The notes: generated by a model from the letters alone, not told the origin. Positions 46,870-59,950 are shown, counted from the first letter of the stretch. The stretch: DNA of 64,000 nucleotides from Saxidomus purpurata (GCA_022818135.1 JAFMSR010000029.1:496001-560000); one strand, 5' to 3'. Program-made: numbers and translations.

Positions 46870-48160
46870 ATAAACACACAGTTACATTCATAACTTTAGT
46901 CGATGTAGGTACAGATCCCTCATATTTGCAAAAGATGCAAAGATTGCTTCAATTATCATTGGTACATCCGATCAGAGGCAAAGTAGCTAAATGCAATTTT
47001 CAATATTTGACGCCGTCAGCATGACTATGAAGTTTTGTCGAGAAAACGTCAGAAATTGTATCATTTGTTTTCAATAACCTGCAAGATTTATGTTTCTCTC
47101 AGCTTTTCAAATATAAGGAAATCTCGCCCAAAGCAGTGTTAATTCATAGATAGCAGGTTCACGCTTTGTACACTAAGTTTGTTTTATACCAGTTTGATTT
47201 TTATGCACTTATCTTTTGTTGACATTTTGTGACGACATATGTGACGTAGGGATGCACCTTGAACAGTTCTTCACTCTACACTTTTGGCTCTACCACTATT
47301 TAATATGGAAGCATAGACAGACGAGAGGCTATACATGTTTGTTTTATTCCAAAATCATGTCTAAGAAAGGTAAGCTATGACATTATTATTTTTTGTTTCC
47401 AGAACGTATTGTTTGGGATAAACTTTGCTTTGAATCCATGCCCCGGATGTGATATTTAAGTGAAATTTTTAAAAGTTGTTAGACAAACGTGTTTAAAAAC
47501 AATTTGCTTCGTCATGAAAGATAACATTTACATTGTTGATTGTTTCTGATCAATTGCAGTTTACCAACCCAGAAAACAAGCCGTTTTGGTTGAAAGGGAA
47601 GCAGACGTGTTTTATTTTATCTGACATTTTAAATGAATATGATGTGCTTGCTTTGCTTGCTCGTGTTCTACACACCGGAAACTCATGAAATCTCCGGTAA
47701 TGTTAGCATCTGGTAATCGTCGTCGATTCACTAACTAAATTGCCTTATTTGATCGTCTAACTGAAGCATATTCCCGACCAGCCAGTTGTCCGCATTGTAA
47801 ATTGGCTGATGATTCTAAACATCATACTGGCCCTAGACATGAGATTATGAGGGCTGGAACTATAAACCAATGTGACCATTTGGAAGGGTAATATACATTT
47901 GTAACTATAAACAAATCTAGTTGATTTATATACTAATTTTAGGCGCTGACACCAGACCATAGTCATAATGTCAAAGTTTATATCTCCTTAATTCTATAAT
48001 ACCACACGTACAAACTGTTTAAAGCCATAAATAACCTCATCATCAATCCATCATTATTATAATCTTCATCAACATTATTATTTCAACATGGACATATTAT
48101 ATTACATTATTAGTTTACAATATATTCCCATTAGTTGATAATGATGTCTTTAAATGGCTA
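46870..48160. other. AT-rich stretch, no supported gene
   Basis: The only suggestive feature is an ATGTCTAAGAAAG|GTAAGC arrangement near 47358-47376 (start codon directly before a donor-like site), discussed in the findings. It is not annotated as an exon. Confidence 0.4.
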
Positions 48161-48164
48161 AAAC

Positions 48165-48365
48165 CTTGTGGTATATTATATCATCATCATCATCACTATC
48201 ACCATTATCATCACTATCATTATAATTACACAACCTGTTATTTCTGTGATCACCATTTTTTTCATTATCAATATTACCTTTTCGATTACCAATACTATAG
48301 TTTTTATAATTATTCTAATTTATCATTACTGTCATCTATTAATACTAAAAAGTATTATGATATAA
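48165..48365 (+). repeat. Degenerate ATC/ATT microsatellite
   Basis: Runs of ATC, ACT and ATT trinucleotides (ATCATCATCATCATCACTAT and onward) produce a low-complexity isoleucine-rich frame that is not a gene. Confidence 0.85.
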
Positions 48366-48369
48366 TTTC

Positions 48370-49310
48370 TAATTCATTTATATTACTTTCAAAATTTGGA
48401 CTGTAAGTTGCATCCAGAACGTGCCTTAGTAACTAGCCTTTGGGCCCAATTATTGTCTACTTGCAGTCGGTATGCATTGCCTTCTTTATTCATCTTCTGT
48501 AAAATCATTATATGACTACGCCTACAAACATTTCGTCATGACCGAATACGGAAGTGAGCTTACAAGGTCCTCTATAACTAAAATACGGTATTTCGTATAC
48601 TTAAGTATCTATATTTTACACGTTCTTACAACTTATTCTAATATGCCTATGGTATATTTGTATAGTCAATTCGAGTGCTTTAATATGATTAATGGACTCA
48701 GAAAAGTAGGCGGAGTTTCGGAAATGGAAGTAGCACCTTCCGGCTTTTCTTATTTACTCCCGTGCAGAAAATAAAATATAGAAACAGAAATAATATCTGT
48801 ATAAATACATCAGTCGCATGAAAAAGTTGTGTTTAAGAACATAAATATTATTTTTGATTGCGTCAAGTCAGCCTTAGAATACCCTCACCTTGTTTTCCTG
48901 TAAAAAAAACAAGACATTCAGCATTAACAGTCATACAATGTTTTGATTCCGGGAGACAAAACAATGAATGAAAACGTTTACGTCATCACACTGACGTCAT
49001 TACTCCACGTTAAAACGTTGTACAGTTTAAATTAACGGTACGCATTTAAATCGATTGTCTGCTTTGTTCTGAATCTGACGTCTTTTGCATAATGTCACAG
49101 ACAGGTATTTTTTATATTTTATTTATTAGATGATTAAATTAAAATAAGTATGTATAATATAGATAGTTATGTATGATATCTTGAATAGCTGCCCGAATAG
49201 GGGAGTGTATTCCAACAGCCACTAAATATGCTATTTTACACATTACCGCCGTGCTGCAAAAAAGGTCCGTAGTAGTTACGATAGTTTTCAAAAATTGGGC
49301 TTATAAGAAT
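48370..49310. other. AT-rich stretch, nothing recognised
   Basis: A 100-residue plus-strand frame at 48472-48774 has no recognisable motif and was not accepted as coding. Confidence 0.45.
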
Positions 49311-49311
49311 C

Positions 49312-49481
49312 GAAATAATCTATGTCTTGGAGTGCTTTATCGAAATTGAAGCATTTCCCGTCGGTAATGTGTCTGTGTAATAATTCACTCGGGCTTCGCC
49401 CTCGTGAATTATTCCGCCAGGCACATCACCTCCGGCGAATGCTTCAATTTCGATAAAGCACTCCAAGCCATAGATTATTTC
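49312..49481. repeat. Hairpin element, 170 bp, CTCGGGC apex
   Basis: The left arm GAAATAATCTATGTCTTGG ... GTGCTTTATCGAAATTGAAG and the right arm match in reverse complement almost perfectly for 50 bp, then more loosely. The apex ATTCACTCGGGCTTCGCCC is a tight GC palindrome flanked by GTGAATTATT. No target duplication was recognised. Confidence 0.95.
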
Positions 49482-51170
49482 TTAATTAAGACAGAGAAAA
49501 TGCAGAATTACTAGTATTGCCTAAGGTTAGCTGTATTTTTGGATATCGGATGAATTTCACGTTCGTTATTTTAAATAATCAGATCGTTTTTGATCTCATC
49601 GTGTAAATTTCGTATATTTGAATCTTACGTCCTCACTCCCGCATAAAAAACTGTTAAGTACCGAACGTGCACACCAGCTTTTAGTAAGTCCTTGTGCATG
49701 CGCGATAAATTCTATATTGCCACAACTACATTTTGAGGAATACTTCGAAGACCACTGATAGTAAATAAAAAGTCATTTAGTGTATGCAACATTCCCAAAG
49801 TATCCGTTTTAAGTGTTCCGGTGGCATACTTATGTTAAAATATTTGTGACTTGTATGTTGTTTATTGATTTTGCGATACAAATGAATAAAATTGAATATA
49901 TTAAGCATTTTACTCGAGCTTTCATAATTAATTGCACAATTTCAACCTTTATATGTAATAAAAGTTGATTATTTGACTTCTGTTATTCAACGCCTCTACG
50001 GAAAAACACGTTATTCATTCGTGACTTGCATATTAGTGATGTGCGTATACGAACATCTTTAGAAATAGTTCCTTCAATTGTTACCTTACGGACAGAAGTA
50101 TGAATACAGAATGAAAATAATTATACGGGAAAATAACAAGAGACCTATAGAACAGGTGTTGGGTTTAATATTGCTGTCTCTCTGCTGTGAGTTCAAGTTC
50201 CAGTGGCTTTACTTAAGACAATACATCACATCATAATTGAGCAATATTACATCACTAAAGAAAAAGTTTAACGCCTAAATTTCATTGGAAGACAAATAAA
50301 GTCGCTTACTAAAAATTGCTAATTATTCATTATGATTCATGTAATATGTTTTTACTTAAATTTACCAAGACTGCTAATTTTTCAGATTATTGAAACTTGA
50401 AGTTGGCAGAATATAGAAGCATATTAAAAAGCACGAATCTCCACCTTAAGTTAACTGAACGTTACTGTCCACATAGGTCTACGTTTTCATGCACAGACAT
50501 ATATACTTAGGTACCGATGTTCTCTATAGGCCTTTCATTAATATGTTTTGTTGTCTACAATAGTTTGAATCCTGAAGCACTTTATAATGTCCAGAAACAT
50601 GAAATAAAAAATATCTGATTATCTAACAATATATACATCTAATTTTATGAAAATAAATTAGTATAAGTGATCGGCAAGTAAAATTAACATAAGCCGCATT
50701 TTGAGGGTCGTTAACAGGACCCGTTCATGTTATCTTTTGTGATATAATATTACGTAATTTTGATGTGGTATGCAGCCGGTGTGTCAAACAATACAATAAC
50801 CACATTACTTTAATTAACACTGCTAACAATGTGACATTTCGGCTTCAAAGTGTTTCTAGAATCTAGAAATTTAACAAAGATTTCATTTCTGTAATTCGCA
50901 AAATCGCCCATATTTATTGTTGAAAATTTCTAAAAAGTATCCAGTCATAATCTTATATTCGGCATTAATGAAATTTATACATATCTGCTAGATTAACCAC
51001 AAAAATTTAGCTTAAAACTGCATTTTTAAGTTTTTGTTTGCAGCCATTAAAATATTAAGGATTATATACCTTAGATCCTAAGATTTCATTAGTGAATGAA
51101 ACGAAATTAATGTCTTTGTGACAGTTTAATAAGATATAACATCGGCCTTCACTGGCATTTCAAGCTAAGG
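49482..51170. other. AT-rich stretch, nothing recognised
   Basis: No gene, RNA or repeat could be supported. Confidence 0.5.
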
Positions 51171-51179
51171 AACTGTTAG

Positions 51180-51285
51180 TTTCACGCTTGGGATATCCAC
51201 ATTGTACAGCCTAAACCGTTTAAATGTGTATTCTGGCTTCGATACGGAGGCCGTAGGTTCGAATTCAACAGCTGCCGGCAATTCT
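51180..51285 (+). other. Possible tRNA-like repeat
   Basis: GGCCGTAGGTTCGAATTCAAC provides a B-box. A recognisable A-box is not clear upstream. It may be a degenerate tRNA-derived SINE head. Confidence 0.3.
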
Positions 51286-51289
51286 TATA

Positions 51290-53450
51290 TTATTGAACTA
51301 CATGTGAATTTTTATCAGACAATGTAGACTTAAGTTGTTGATATTAGATATTTTTGACTCATTTAAAGTTCAATACATAGAGATAACATACTCATTTTAT
51401 TTACAAATCAAGCCTGTCTGACAAACTGTTGAACATTGCGAAATATTGCCAGTATCTACTATCACTACACCGTGTATGTTCAGTATATAGCTTGAGAATC
51501 AAGTCCGTTTACTGTAAATATACAAGCCTTTATTCCGGTTCCCTAAATATGGTAAATACGTCTATGTATATTCACCGTATCCTATGAAAATGCAGGTACG
51601 TATATCCCCCTGTGTATGGTTGAAATACCATTCCTGAACACTACGTATCTCCGTATTTTGAAAAACTGCAAGAAGTAAAATTGATATCGATTATTATACA
51701 AAACCTACTACCTTAAATATGAAGCAAAGCTAAATCAGCTAAAAAACAACTTTTATGTACTAGAAGTATACAAACATGTATATTCGAAGAGTACGGATGT
51801 CCGTATAGATGTGTGTGAAGTGTACTGAATTCCCGTGTTAATAAAATACGGGCCCGTAATCTACCGTATATCAACCCTTTATCGAAGTGAATGCTGTATA
51901 TACATTTGATTTTCTATTTTCATATGTCTATGTATCCGATTAGAATGAATTGCGAAGTTCTGAATTGTGCCAATTCCGTCACCAATTTATCTTATATACT
52001 TGTATGTGATTTGGTGATACTGAAATAAGGTTTCCTCATGTAAGCTTCCTCCAACTGTTGCATATACTTCGATGTACTATTCAGTTTGAATTTTGGAGAA
52101 GTGCTACTAGATTTTGGATATGAGGTTGACGGAGATACCGATTACTTTGCCCCAACGATGACGTCACATCCTGCTGCAGCACCAGAACTTTAAAGTGACC
52201 TATTTGGTCTTTTTGGTTATTTGTGCTGAGATAAATGCATAAGCACAAGAAATGAACAACATTGTACCTATATATGTGTATGTAAAGGCTCAATTGAAAA
52301 CACACAGATTTGCCAAAACTTGTTTATGATGTTTGCTAGTGCTGGAATCGAAGACTGCTAGAGTAATAACTAACTTTTCTATGCAGTCTTTCCCTAATGT
52401 GCTTGTCTTTCAATATACTTTATTCTGTTTAGTTTAACAGAACTAACTGTATATGTACTTTAACGTACGTAAGTATAGATCATCATGCCGCTATCGAGTA
52501 GACGATTTTAAGTTATCTGTATGAGGTTTGCTGTTAGTAACAATTAGCTGAAGATTTCATTAAAAAATAACTACCTATATAGGTTATTTGTAACATAACA
52601 TATTATATTTGATGAGTATTTGATACATATTAATACTTAAATTTGAAAAGATGCAAATAAGCCGGTGTGTCTGTACAAAACAAGCAACAAACGAACTTAT
52701 ACACATATTTTTAATATAAAAATGGAAAGCACGTCAGACTTAGGTCACTACTTTAAAGTTATAACTTTATTGGTCTCAAAGTTGTACTGTGCTTTGTGTT
52801 GAAAGGAATTTTCTGCTTGCTTAACAGCACATCATTGTTTAACACTTATGGAAGATGGTGTTTAGGCAAACGTTGCATTTTATTAAAAAGAGTAAGAGAC
52901 TTTCATCTGAATAAATGATGAAATGTTAAAGTTATTGATACTTTAGAGCTGTATGATGTGTTACACTTTCTGCTTAAATTTCTGTTTAAATATAATAAAG
53001 CTCACATGTGCTTAAATGTAGAGTCTAAAATGGAAACTTTGTTAGTTAAGTTGCATATTGACTTACCCTACTTATGTGTAAAAGCTAAAGAGCTAGTGTA
53101 TTAGAATTAGATACCAAATTTATATTAAAAGGGAATGAAATTAAATCGACTGTATTTTACACTACGTTTCTACTCATAATTGTCTATAATTCAAATATAT
53201 CTGTTATACCTATATTACAAAATGATGCGATTTACGCTTAAATTTAACCATTTTGAAGCCGCCCTAGATTTTGTAAATAAAAGAAAAATTTATCTGCTAA
53301 ATTGCAACATATATACAACATAATATGCATACAATTTAACTAAAAATAGCAATCTAAGTTACTTAAATGTTGAAATAATTCTTAAACATTTATATTGAGA
53401 AGGCCTCGCCCACTTGAAAAGGTGTGTGCATTATTTTTTTTTATTTCATC
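51290..53450. other. AT-rich stretch, nothing recognised
   Basis: No gene, RNA or repeat could be supported. Confidence 0.5.
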
Positions 53451-53452
53451 AT

Positions 53453-53478
53453 TAGTCGCCGGTGGAAACCGGCGACTA
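53453..53478. repeat. Perfect 11-bp-arm GC hairpin
   Basis: TAGTCGCCGGT, a 4-base loop, then ACCGGCGACTA. It stands out in AT-rich DNA just after a T-run. It could be a terminator-like structure or the end of a mobile element; its function is not known. Confidence 0.8.
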
Positions 53479-53479
53479 T

Positions 53480-54060
53480 ATTTGATACGCTTTAAGATTC
53501 TTCAGCCGGTAGGAGAAGTTATTAAAATGTATGCACTTGTTACAATTTTGTTCTGACATCTTACATTGTTGATTGTTTGAAACAAAAAAAAAAAACTATT
53601 TAAAAATCGCGAAGTTGAAGTTCGCGCTAAAATTGGCCCTTTTAATTAAAGGGGAATAACTGTTTAAAATGTGAAAAATAATGACGCTCCCCAGACAGGT
53701 GTTTACAATATCTTATACCAAGAGAAAAGATCCGCCTAGACCAGACCAAATCGACTTTTTAAAGGTTGGCGTGGCGGTGTAACAGCGTCGCAGGAAAATA
53801 ACAACAACGATGAACATGAACACTCTTTCAGAAACGAAGTAGGTATGCATAAGTTAATATTTCCATAGCCAAAATAAATATCGATTTCAGCTTGTTTTGT
53901 TAGATTTAGCAGTAATTTCGGATTATCGTTTGTTCGGATACTTCACTCACGTGTCAATGCACTGGAAAAAATTAAATGGTACCTTTCAGTTTAATGTGTT
54001 TTCTATTGATTATAAGCGTAATACAGTCAGTTTACCCGAAATTCAAGGGAGATAACTCTC
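53480..54060. other. Mixed stretch with a locally GC-richer block
   Basis: The block at about 53690-53860 is less AT-rich, contains ATGAACATGAACACT and ends near a GTAGGT donor-like site. It could be a 5' exon, but there is no independent support. Confidence 0.3.
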
Positions 54061-54187
54061 AACTTCACTCAATACGCTTCGGATATCTAGGCTGTACAGT
54101 CGCACGCCGGGTGTTACATTTGTAATAAAAGATAAAACTAATGCAAGATAGCTCCCACAGTCAAGAGAAACAAGACGGTTAAAACTG

Positions 54188-54930
54188 TTAAAAATAGTAA
54201 AAGAATAAAAGGGTTAAAACAACTGTTGCACGATTAATAATTGATTTGGGCCACTGCCTGCTTGAATGATTCAAGATCAGGCAGAATCGCAATGTACGTG
54301 GGTAATCTATTCCACAAGACTGTGGTATGGGGGAAAAAGGAGTACTTAAAGAAGTCGAGTTTGCATGGGTTTGGCGGAGACTAAAGGGGTGCATATGTCT
54401 TGTTAACCTGTTTGGGACTTCTAGGTAACTGGGCAGGGAGATTGCTACAAGATTGTAGTATATTTTGTAAAACATAACCAATTTGGAGGCTTGACGCCTG
54501 TTCTCAAGGGTGCTCCATCCTAGGGTGTTCTGCAGGTCTGTCACACTGGTATCTCTGGAATAATCATTTTTTACCCATCTGATTGTGCGTCGCTGGACCA
54601 TCTCCAGCTTGTGAATATTAACCTGGGTGTGTGGTGACCATACAGATGATGCATACTCTAGTTGTGGTCTGACTAATGTTTTGTAAGAGAGTGATTTGAT
54701 ATTTTCATGTTTTTTTTTGATGTTACGTTTGAGAAAGTCTAGTGTTCTGTTTGCATTTGTTATTATTCTTGAGATGTGTATATTCCAGCTGAGATCTTGG
54801 CTGATGTCTACACCAAGGTATTTTGCATCCTTAACTGGTGAGAGTGTTTGACCATGAAGCTTATATGGGAACTGGATAGGTTTTCTACTACGTGTGATAT
54901 GGAGGACCTGGCACGTCTTCTTACAACGGT
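54188..54930 (-). pseudogene. 5'-truncated LINE, RT C-terminal domain
   Basis: Minus-strand reading from about 54930: CQVLHITRSRKPIQFPYKLH, then DAKYLGVDISQDLSW, LVRPQLEYASSVWSPH, and the thumb/tail block VQRRTIRWV followed by LGWSTLENRRQASKLVMFYK. This is the post-palm part of a jockey/CR1-group RT, downstream of the catalytic FADD, which is absent. The last ~137 residues (54188-54601) are open; a 3' untranslated tail probably continues to about 54060. Truncation at the 5' side is typical of incomplete target-primed reverse transcription. It is a different family from the two LINEs on the left. Confidence 0.85.
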
Positions 54931-55740
54931 CCGATCTGTGTATGTTATACTCGCGATGTTTTCACAAAACTTTGATTCAGCTGGGTCATTTTCAAGAAAA
55001 CAGAAACAGAAAATACAAACTAAACTATTAGTTGTCTGTGTAATACTTATGGATATATATTTCTTTTAAATATTACGCAACTGTATTTTACAAAAATTGA
55101 AATGAATCACGTCTTGAAGTGGTCACATTTTGATTGGTGAACTTATTTATTATATATTCTTTATTACAATCTTTGTAACATGTTAATGCTCAAACAAAAT
55201 TAAACAGTATTATTATTTTTGTATTCCTATTACAAATAAAAAAAATCAACATTTCCTTTGCTCTTGTTCAATGCTTTACCGGCGACCTTTGATGCTTTGC
55301 ATCAATGATTTTCTTGTATAACTATTGTTATTACTATTGTTATTAGCCATAAAGCACATTTCGTTTCTTCTTACATAAGTGTATCATATTTGTAAAAATG
55401 AGTTGCTGATAAAAGTACATTTCTAAACCCTACAATTGTCAGCTTTTGAGGGTAAAATTGTCAATCTTTTCATTTTCATAAATGTCAGTGAAAGTCATGA
55501 AAAAACATCATGATATCTTATATTTAATGTGTATTTATACAATTCCATGTTTTAAACCTAAACACAAAATGGAAAATAATCTGGACCAACATTACTACAA
55601 AAATGGATTTTTTATTTTTGCGGCCATCTTATATATTTCGGAACGCCACCATTTATACCAATGTATGCAAGTAGTTTCATATACTACAATTTATTACGAA
55701 ATTTAATATCTGATCAGCTAGTTATATCGAAGTCTAGGTT
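54931..55740. other. AT-rich stretch, nothing recognised
   Basis: No gene, RNA or repeat could be supported. Confidence 0.5.
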
Positions 55741-55744
55741 ATTT

Positions 55745-56225
55745 AAACAAGAGGGCTATAATGACCCTACTTTGCTCACCTGAGTACAATTGCTCCAAAT
55801 ACAAGAAGTAGATCAAAAGATTATGATAAAAATTTGGCAAGCTCATGAGACAATTATTGTGGCCTTTTTTGAAGATGTCTGGGTGTCAAGTTTTGCCTCT
55901 TAACTTTAATGATGATTGGGTATAACATGTGGCGTTTAAAGCGTTCACCGATGAAGATGACAGGCACATGGAAGCACAACCGCTCTTTTTAAACACCATG
56001 GGCAAATCAGTAAGCTACATTTTGGCTCCTTGTTGCATCTTGGCCATTAAATATGGATGGTATTATTCTGCTGAAAAAAATAAAAAGGACACATTGCCCA
56101 AGCAGCATTCATGTGAACTGTTGTTGAAAATGGCAAAGTATTTAAGAGATGTTGTTTAAAGAAATTGCTCACAACTGACAATGCACAGAGGATATAAGTT
56201 GATATGTGTGCTCAAATGAGCTAAA
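55745..56225 (+). repeat. Diverged ACAAGAGGGC-family repeat copy
   Basis: It begins AACAAGAGGGCTATAATGACC and TTGCTCACCTGAGTAC, the same opening as the repeat at 19228, and closes with CAAATGAGCTAAACATAGCTC. The middle is diverged. A 76-residue open frame inside (55929-56159) is taken as chance. Confidence 0.65.
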
Positions 56226-56229
56226 CATA

Positions 56230-57090
56230 GCTCATGTGTTACTCAGATGCTTTATAGAGATGAAAGACAAAATGGTGGCAGTATGAAAAATTATTGCTAT
56301 AAAACAATGAAAGACATATTGCGGTATAATTCATGTGTTCAAATTCAACTACAAGATATTTTATGTACAAAGCATTTTGCGTACAACGTTTCCCACATAC
56401 CCCAATTTAAAACGCCCCCGGAGGCGTTGCATTTTTGACTTTGGAGACGATTATTCCAGACCCAAAATGCGAACAAAGAGCTGTTCAATGAAATTAACTG
56501 TTGTGTTTTCAATTATTCAATATTGTGTGTCCATACGTCTGTCTCCAGGCCTGGTAAATCATTTTTTTCTTTAAAAAACGGAGGGTATTAAAGGCGGGTG
56601 TTTATACAGGGGTCTACGGTATATAAAAGTAAAAAGACTTGTCTTATTCATTAAAACAAACAAAATACAATGTTACCAGTGCTATTTTATGTGGTAGATA
56701 TGACAAAAACTGATGTGGCATTTAATTTTCTTAGATACTATTAGGCAACTGAAACTGGACTGCTGCATCAAGGTAAAAAGTTTTGGCTTCCAAACATTAT
56801 CAACTTTGTGAAAGAAGTTAAAACTCCTTAAGTAATTTAACAAGATCCAAAACAGTAACAAATCATCATGAAATAAAACATTGTTGTTCATTGATTTACA
56901 GACTGATAAATTATCAGATATGATAACAAGGCTTGGTAAAGAAATTGGGTTTATCAGACTATAGCAGATATTTTAATTAAATTTGAGTGACATTTCAGAA
57001 TTCTATGTCACATTTTCGAATATAATCAAAGGACACATCAAAACATTGTGTCATGAACATATAGATAATAAACAAGAAATGGTATGTGCA
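56230..57090. other. AT-rich stretch, nothing recognised
   Basis: Several short overlapping frames were examined, and none has a motif. Confidence 0.45.
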
Positions 57091-57093
57091 ATT

Positions 57094-58060
57094 ACTTCAT
57101 TCCAACCCTTCAAAATTATCACAAGCGACAGAAATAAACTTTTGTATTCGACACACCCACTGCAAGAAAGCATCTGAGTACTCTGCCTTTGGTATTTTAT
57201 TTGAGGCAGATTTTGTTTGATGACGTACACTTCAAAGCCAAGTTCTACGGTTATATCTCTGCCCAGATATCATTTTCTTTAGTAACGGAAATAGCAGTTG
57301 ACTTAAATCTGGCGAATAGGGTGGATGTTCGAACTCATTTACCTTTTCGCTTTCAAGAACTATATAAACGTCTTTGGCTTTGATGTAAATGCCATTTAAA
57401 GACTTAATTGGGCGCTTCTTGTAGTATAATTTGTACCACTGTGCCACTGGAACTAAAGAAAAACGTGTACAAAAGCTTTGTGACACTTTTCTGTTTTTGC
57501 CAATCACGGGTGGCTTTTGATCTTTTCTCTTCTATCGTTTGTGATCGACCCTCCTTTTTGGCTCAGCCATGTACATCTAGGTCTCGTCTCGTGTAAGAAA
57601 GGAAGAAATCGTTCGATTATCACAGCATTTAAATTTGTCAATAGTTTTTTAGAGGACACAAACCGCTGTTTCTATTGGACTTAGTCAACAAATCGGGCAT
57701 CAAGCGTGCACACATCTTTCTAAGTCCCAGTTTCTTTGTGAGAATAGTGCAATCAATCCCTTTAGAAATGCCAACACTGTAGCAATCTCCTGAACTGAAT
57801 ATTGCGTATCTTCTTCCACAAGTGTCAGAACAGCAGCAGAGACAGTCAAATATGTCTTTGGTCGTCCACTATGGTGACTAATTGTTATGATAGATACATC
57901 ATTTTGAATTTCTTCATTCATTCCGAAATTGTCATAAGTGATAAGTTTGTAGATACAAAGATATCATTTAGTTCTGGAAAAATGTCTTTTGATGCAATTT
58001 TCAAGGCTACATGAGCATAAATGTACGTGCGTATCTCAGCTTTTAATTCTTTATTCATTG
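57094..58060 (-). pseudogene. Mariner-like transposase relic
   Basis: Minus-strand frames follow mariner order. A start-like MNKELKAEI lies near 58056. HSGRPKTYLTVSAA with a helix-turn-helix QYSVQEIATVL lies near 57770-57870, continuing in another frame as TILTKKLGLRKMCARLMPDL. The first-Asp region (DETWMYMAEPKRR) is near 57580. HPPYSPDL, without the following CDF, is near 57325. IPKAEYSDAFLQWVCRIQKF lies near the end. The second catalytic region and the third Asp are lost, and frames change several times. No matching terminal repeats were found. It is a different subfamily from the element at 22.9 kb. Confidence 0.82.
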
Positions 58061-58640
58061 TAAAGAGTACAGTTTGGCCAGTGTATATCAATGAACCTAT
58101 ATGTACTTCAAATGGTAGTAACTTTGTATTTTAATCAATTTGCACGATGTTTTGAGCACGTGTCGTTATTAAATTGACATATACGATTTAAAAAAGCTGG
58201 TGAAACATAACGTGTTATAAAAAACACAAAAACCCGTTTGTATTAAAACTTCTTGGAGTACAATCGTACACAGACAGAAAATTGGTTTTCACTTTAATGT
58301 GGTAGCAGTTCATTGCCCTGGGTTTTCCAGTCCCTGCAACGTTGATAACGGCATTACAGTATTCATATGAATAGACTAAACGGCAGGGTGTACAAATACG
58401 TTCAGACTTATAGGCTACATAATTACAATTTGACACCTACTTACCAATATAATGAAGCATACACTAACATTAAGTTTAGTAAAAGAGCATGAAACTCTAA
58501 GTGTTACTAATTTTAACTTATGCAAATAATAAATTTATCAAACCAGTCCTAAATAACTGCAGTAACAAATAAAGTAAGTTTAAGACATACAATGGAATTA
58601 TTCCGCCCTTAGCTGGTAGACAGATAACGAAAAACAAGAA
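58061..58640. other. AT-rich stretch left of the BEL element
   Basis: TACTTCAAATGGTAGTAACTT near 58106 could be the terminal repeat of the mariner relic, but no partner was found on the other side. Nothing else was recognised. Confidence 0.35.
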
Positions 58641-58965
58641 GTTGCTTAATCTCATTTATCGTAAGAACTGAAACATATAATTGAAAACACATATTCAATT
58701 TCACAGCACAACAATATACATTTACATAAAACCAATAAAACATCACACTTGAATTATAACCTAATGTTGACATAGCTGCTTTAATAACCAGCAAAAGGCA
58801 GTAATACAAAAACCTGCAGATATAGATGCTTTAATATCTTACAGTAACAAACGCCATTCACGAATATATTCCGGTAGTTTTAAACAATGAAAAATCTTAA
58901 TATGCTATAACATATAATACTGACTAGTAAAAGATATATGGCAAAATATTGACTTAATTCTAGCA
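58641..58965 (-). repeat. 3' LTR (left repeat copy)
   Basis: It starts GTTGCTTAATCTCATTTATC and is collinear with the right copy from 63681 to the window end. The true inner limit is probably somewhat further right (up to about 59040) but cannot be fixed, because the partner copy is cut by the window. Confidence 0.9.
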
Positions 58966-59110
58966 AACAAATACACAAAAACATATATAAAAGTTAGTTA
59001 AACCTACATCGTGAACACTCAAGGGTGACGTTACAACATTTCTGCATTCATGACTCATGTCCCATCACTGTAAAATACAATTTATCCTAGTAAGTACGAG
59101 GAAAATATTT

Positions 59111-59885
59111 TTAATAAAAGATTGCTTTAGTAAGTACAATCTTCTGAATGCGATTACTGACATAGTTGTAGAAGCGGCGAGTGGTATTGCAAATGTACCC
59201 AAGAACGACTCTGCTATCGCTGTAAAATTTGACGGTGTTGAATTTGACCTTTAATGCTTCCGCAATTATGTCTCCGATCTCTGCTGCAAGAAGTGCAGCG
59301 CAGAGTTCCAATCGAGGAATCGTGTGTCCACTTGAAGGAGCTGTCTTGTTTTTTCCCATTACGAATCCAACAGACTTTACACTATCTTTGTCACACATTC
59401 TAATGTAAGCGACTGCACTTACAGCTTTTTCTGAAGCATCAGAAAAAATGTGTAGTTCCGGACTGCTATTCCTGCTCAGTGATTCAGCGACATACATTTT
59501 GGTATGAACACGTCATCCAATGGGAGTAAATATTCTTTCCAAACATTTCATTTCATCTTCAGATCTGGTTCAAGTGGTTCATCCCAGTCCGCTCCAGAAG
59601 TGATTCTCCCAAGAGAAACTTTCCACGAATAGTGAGAGGAGATACGAAACCCAAAGGATCATAGACACTGTTCAGAGTGGACAAAAGACCACGACGGGTG
59701 TAAGGCTTCTGCTCGAAACAGCTGTTAAACTTGAAGTTATCAGTATTGAGATCCCAAGATAGACCAAGGCTACGGTTGATGGGCAACATATCTTCATCAA
59801 AGTTGAGCGATCGCAGATCATTTTGTATATGATCTTGAGGAAACGCTTTCATTACGGCTTTGCTGTTAGATGCAATCTTGTGCAA
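59111..59885 (-). pseudogene. BEL RT thumb/connection and RNase H segment
   Basis: Two open pieces. 59559-59885 carries LGLSWDLNTDNF and RRGLLSTLNSVYDPLGFVSP, the conserved BEL block after the RT palm. 59111-59497 carries LHIFSDASEKAVSAVAYIR with the first RNase H Asp, then PRLELCAALLAAE with the Glu, and FYSDSRVVLGYI with the next Asp. RNase H would degrade the RNA strand during reverse transcription. A frameshift and stop near 59500-59560 separate the pieces. The frame ends at 59111 without the integrase zinc finger or DDE core. Confidence 0.92.
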
Positions 59886-59950
59886 TCTAAGGTTTGCAGT
59901 TTGTAGATGTTCCTGGGTTCTCTTTACAAGATCAATGACATTGTATGTTT

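Noticed and set aside
48168..48365. Isoleucine-rich 65-residue frame
   Set aside because: It is produced by an ATC/ATT microsatellite.
48472..48774. A 100-residue plus-strand frame
   Set aside because: No domain, no biased composition suggesting coding, and no splice context.
55929..56159. A 76-residue plus-strand frame
   Set aside because: It lies inside a dispersed bivalve repeat copy and has no recognisable protein features.
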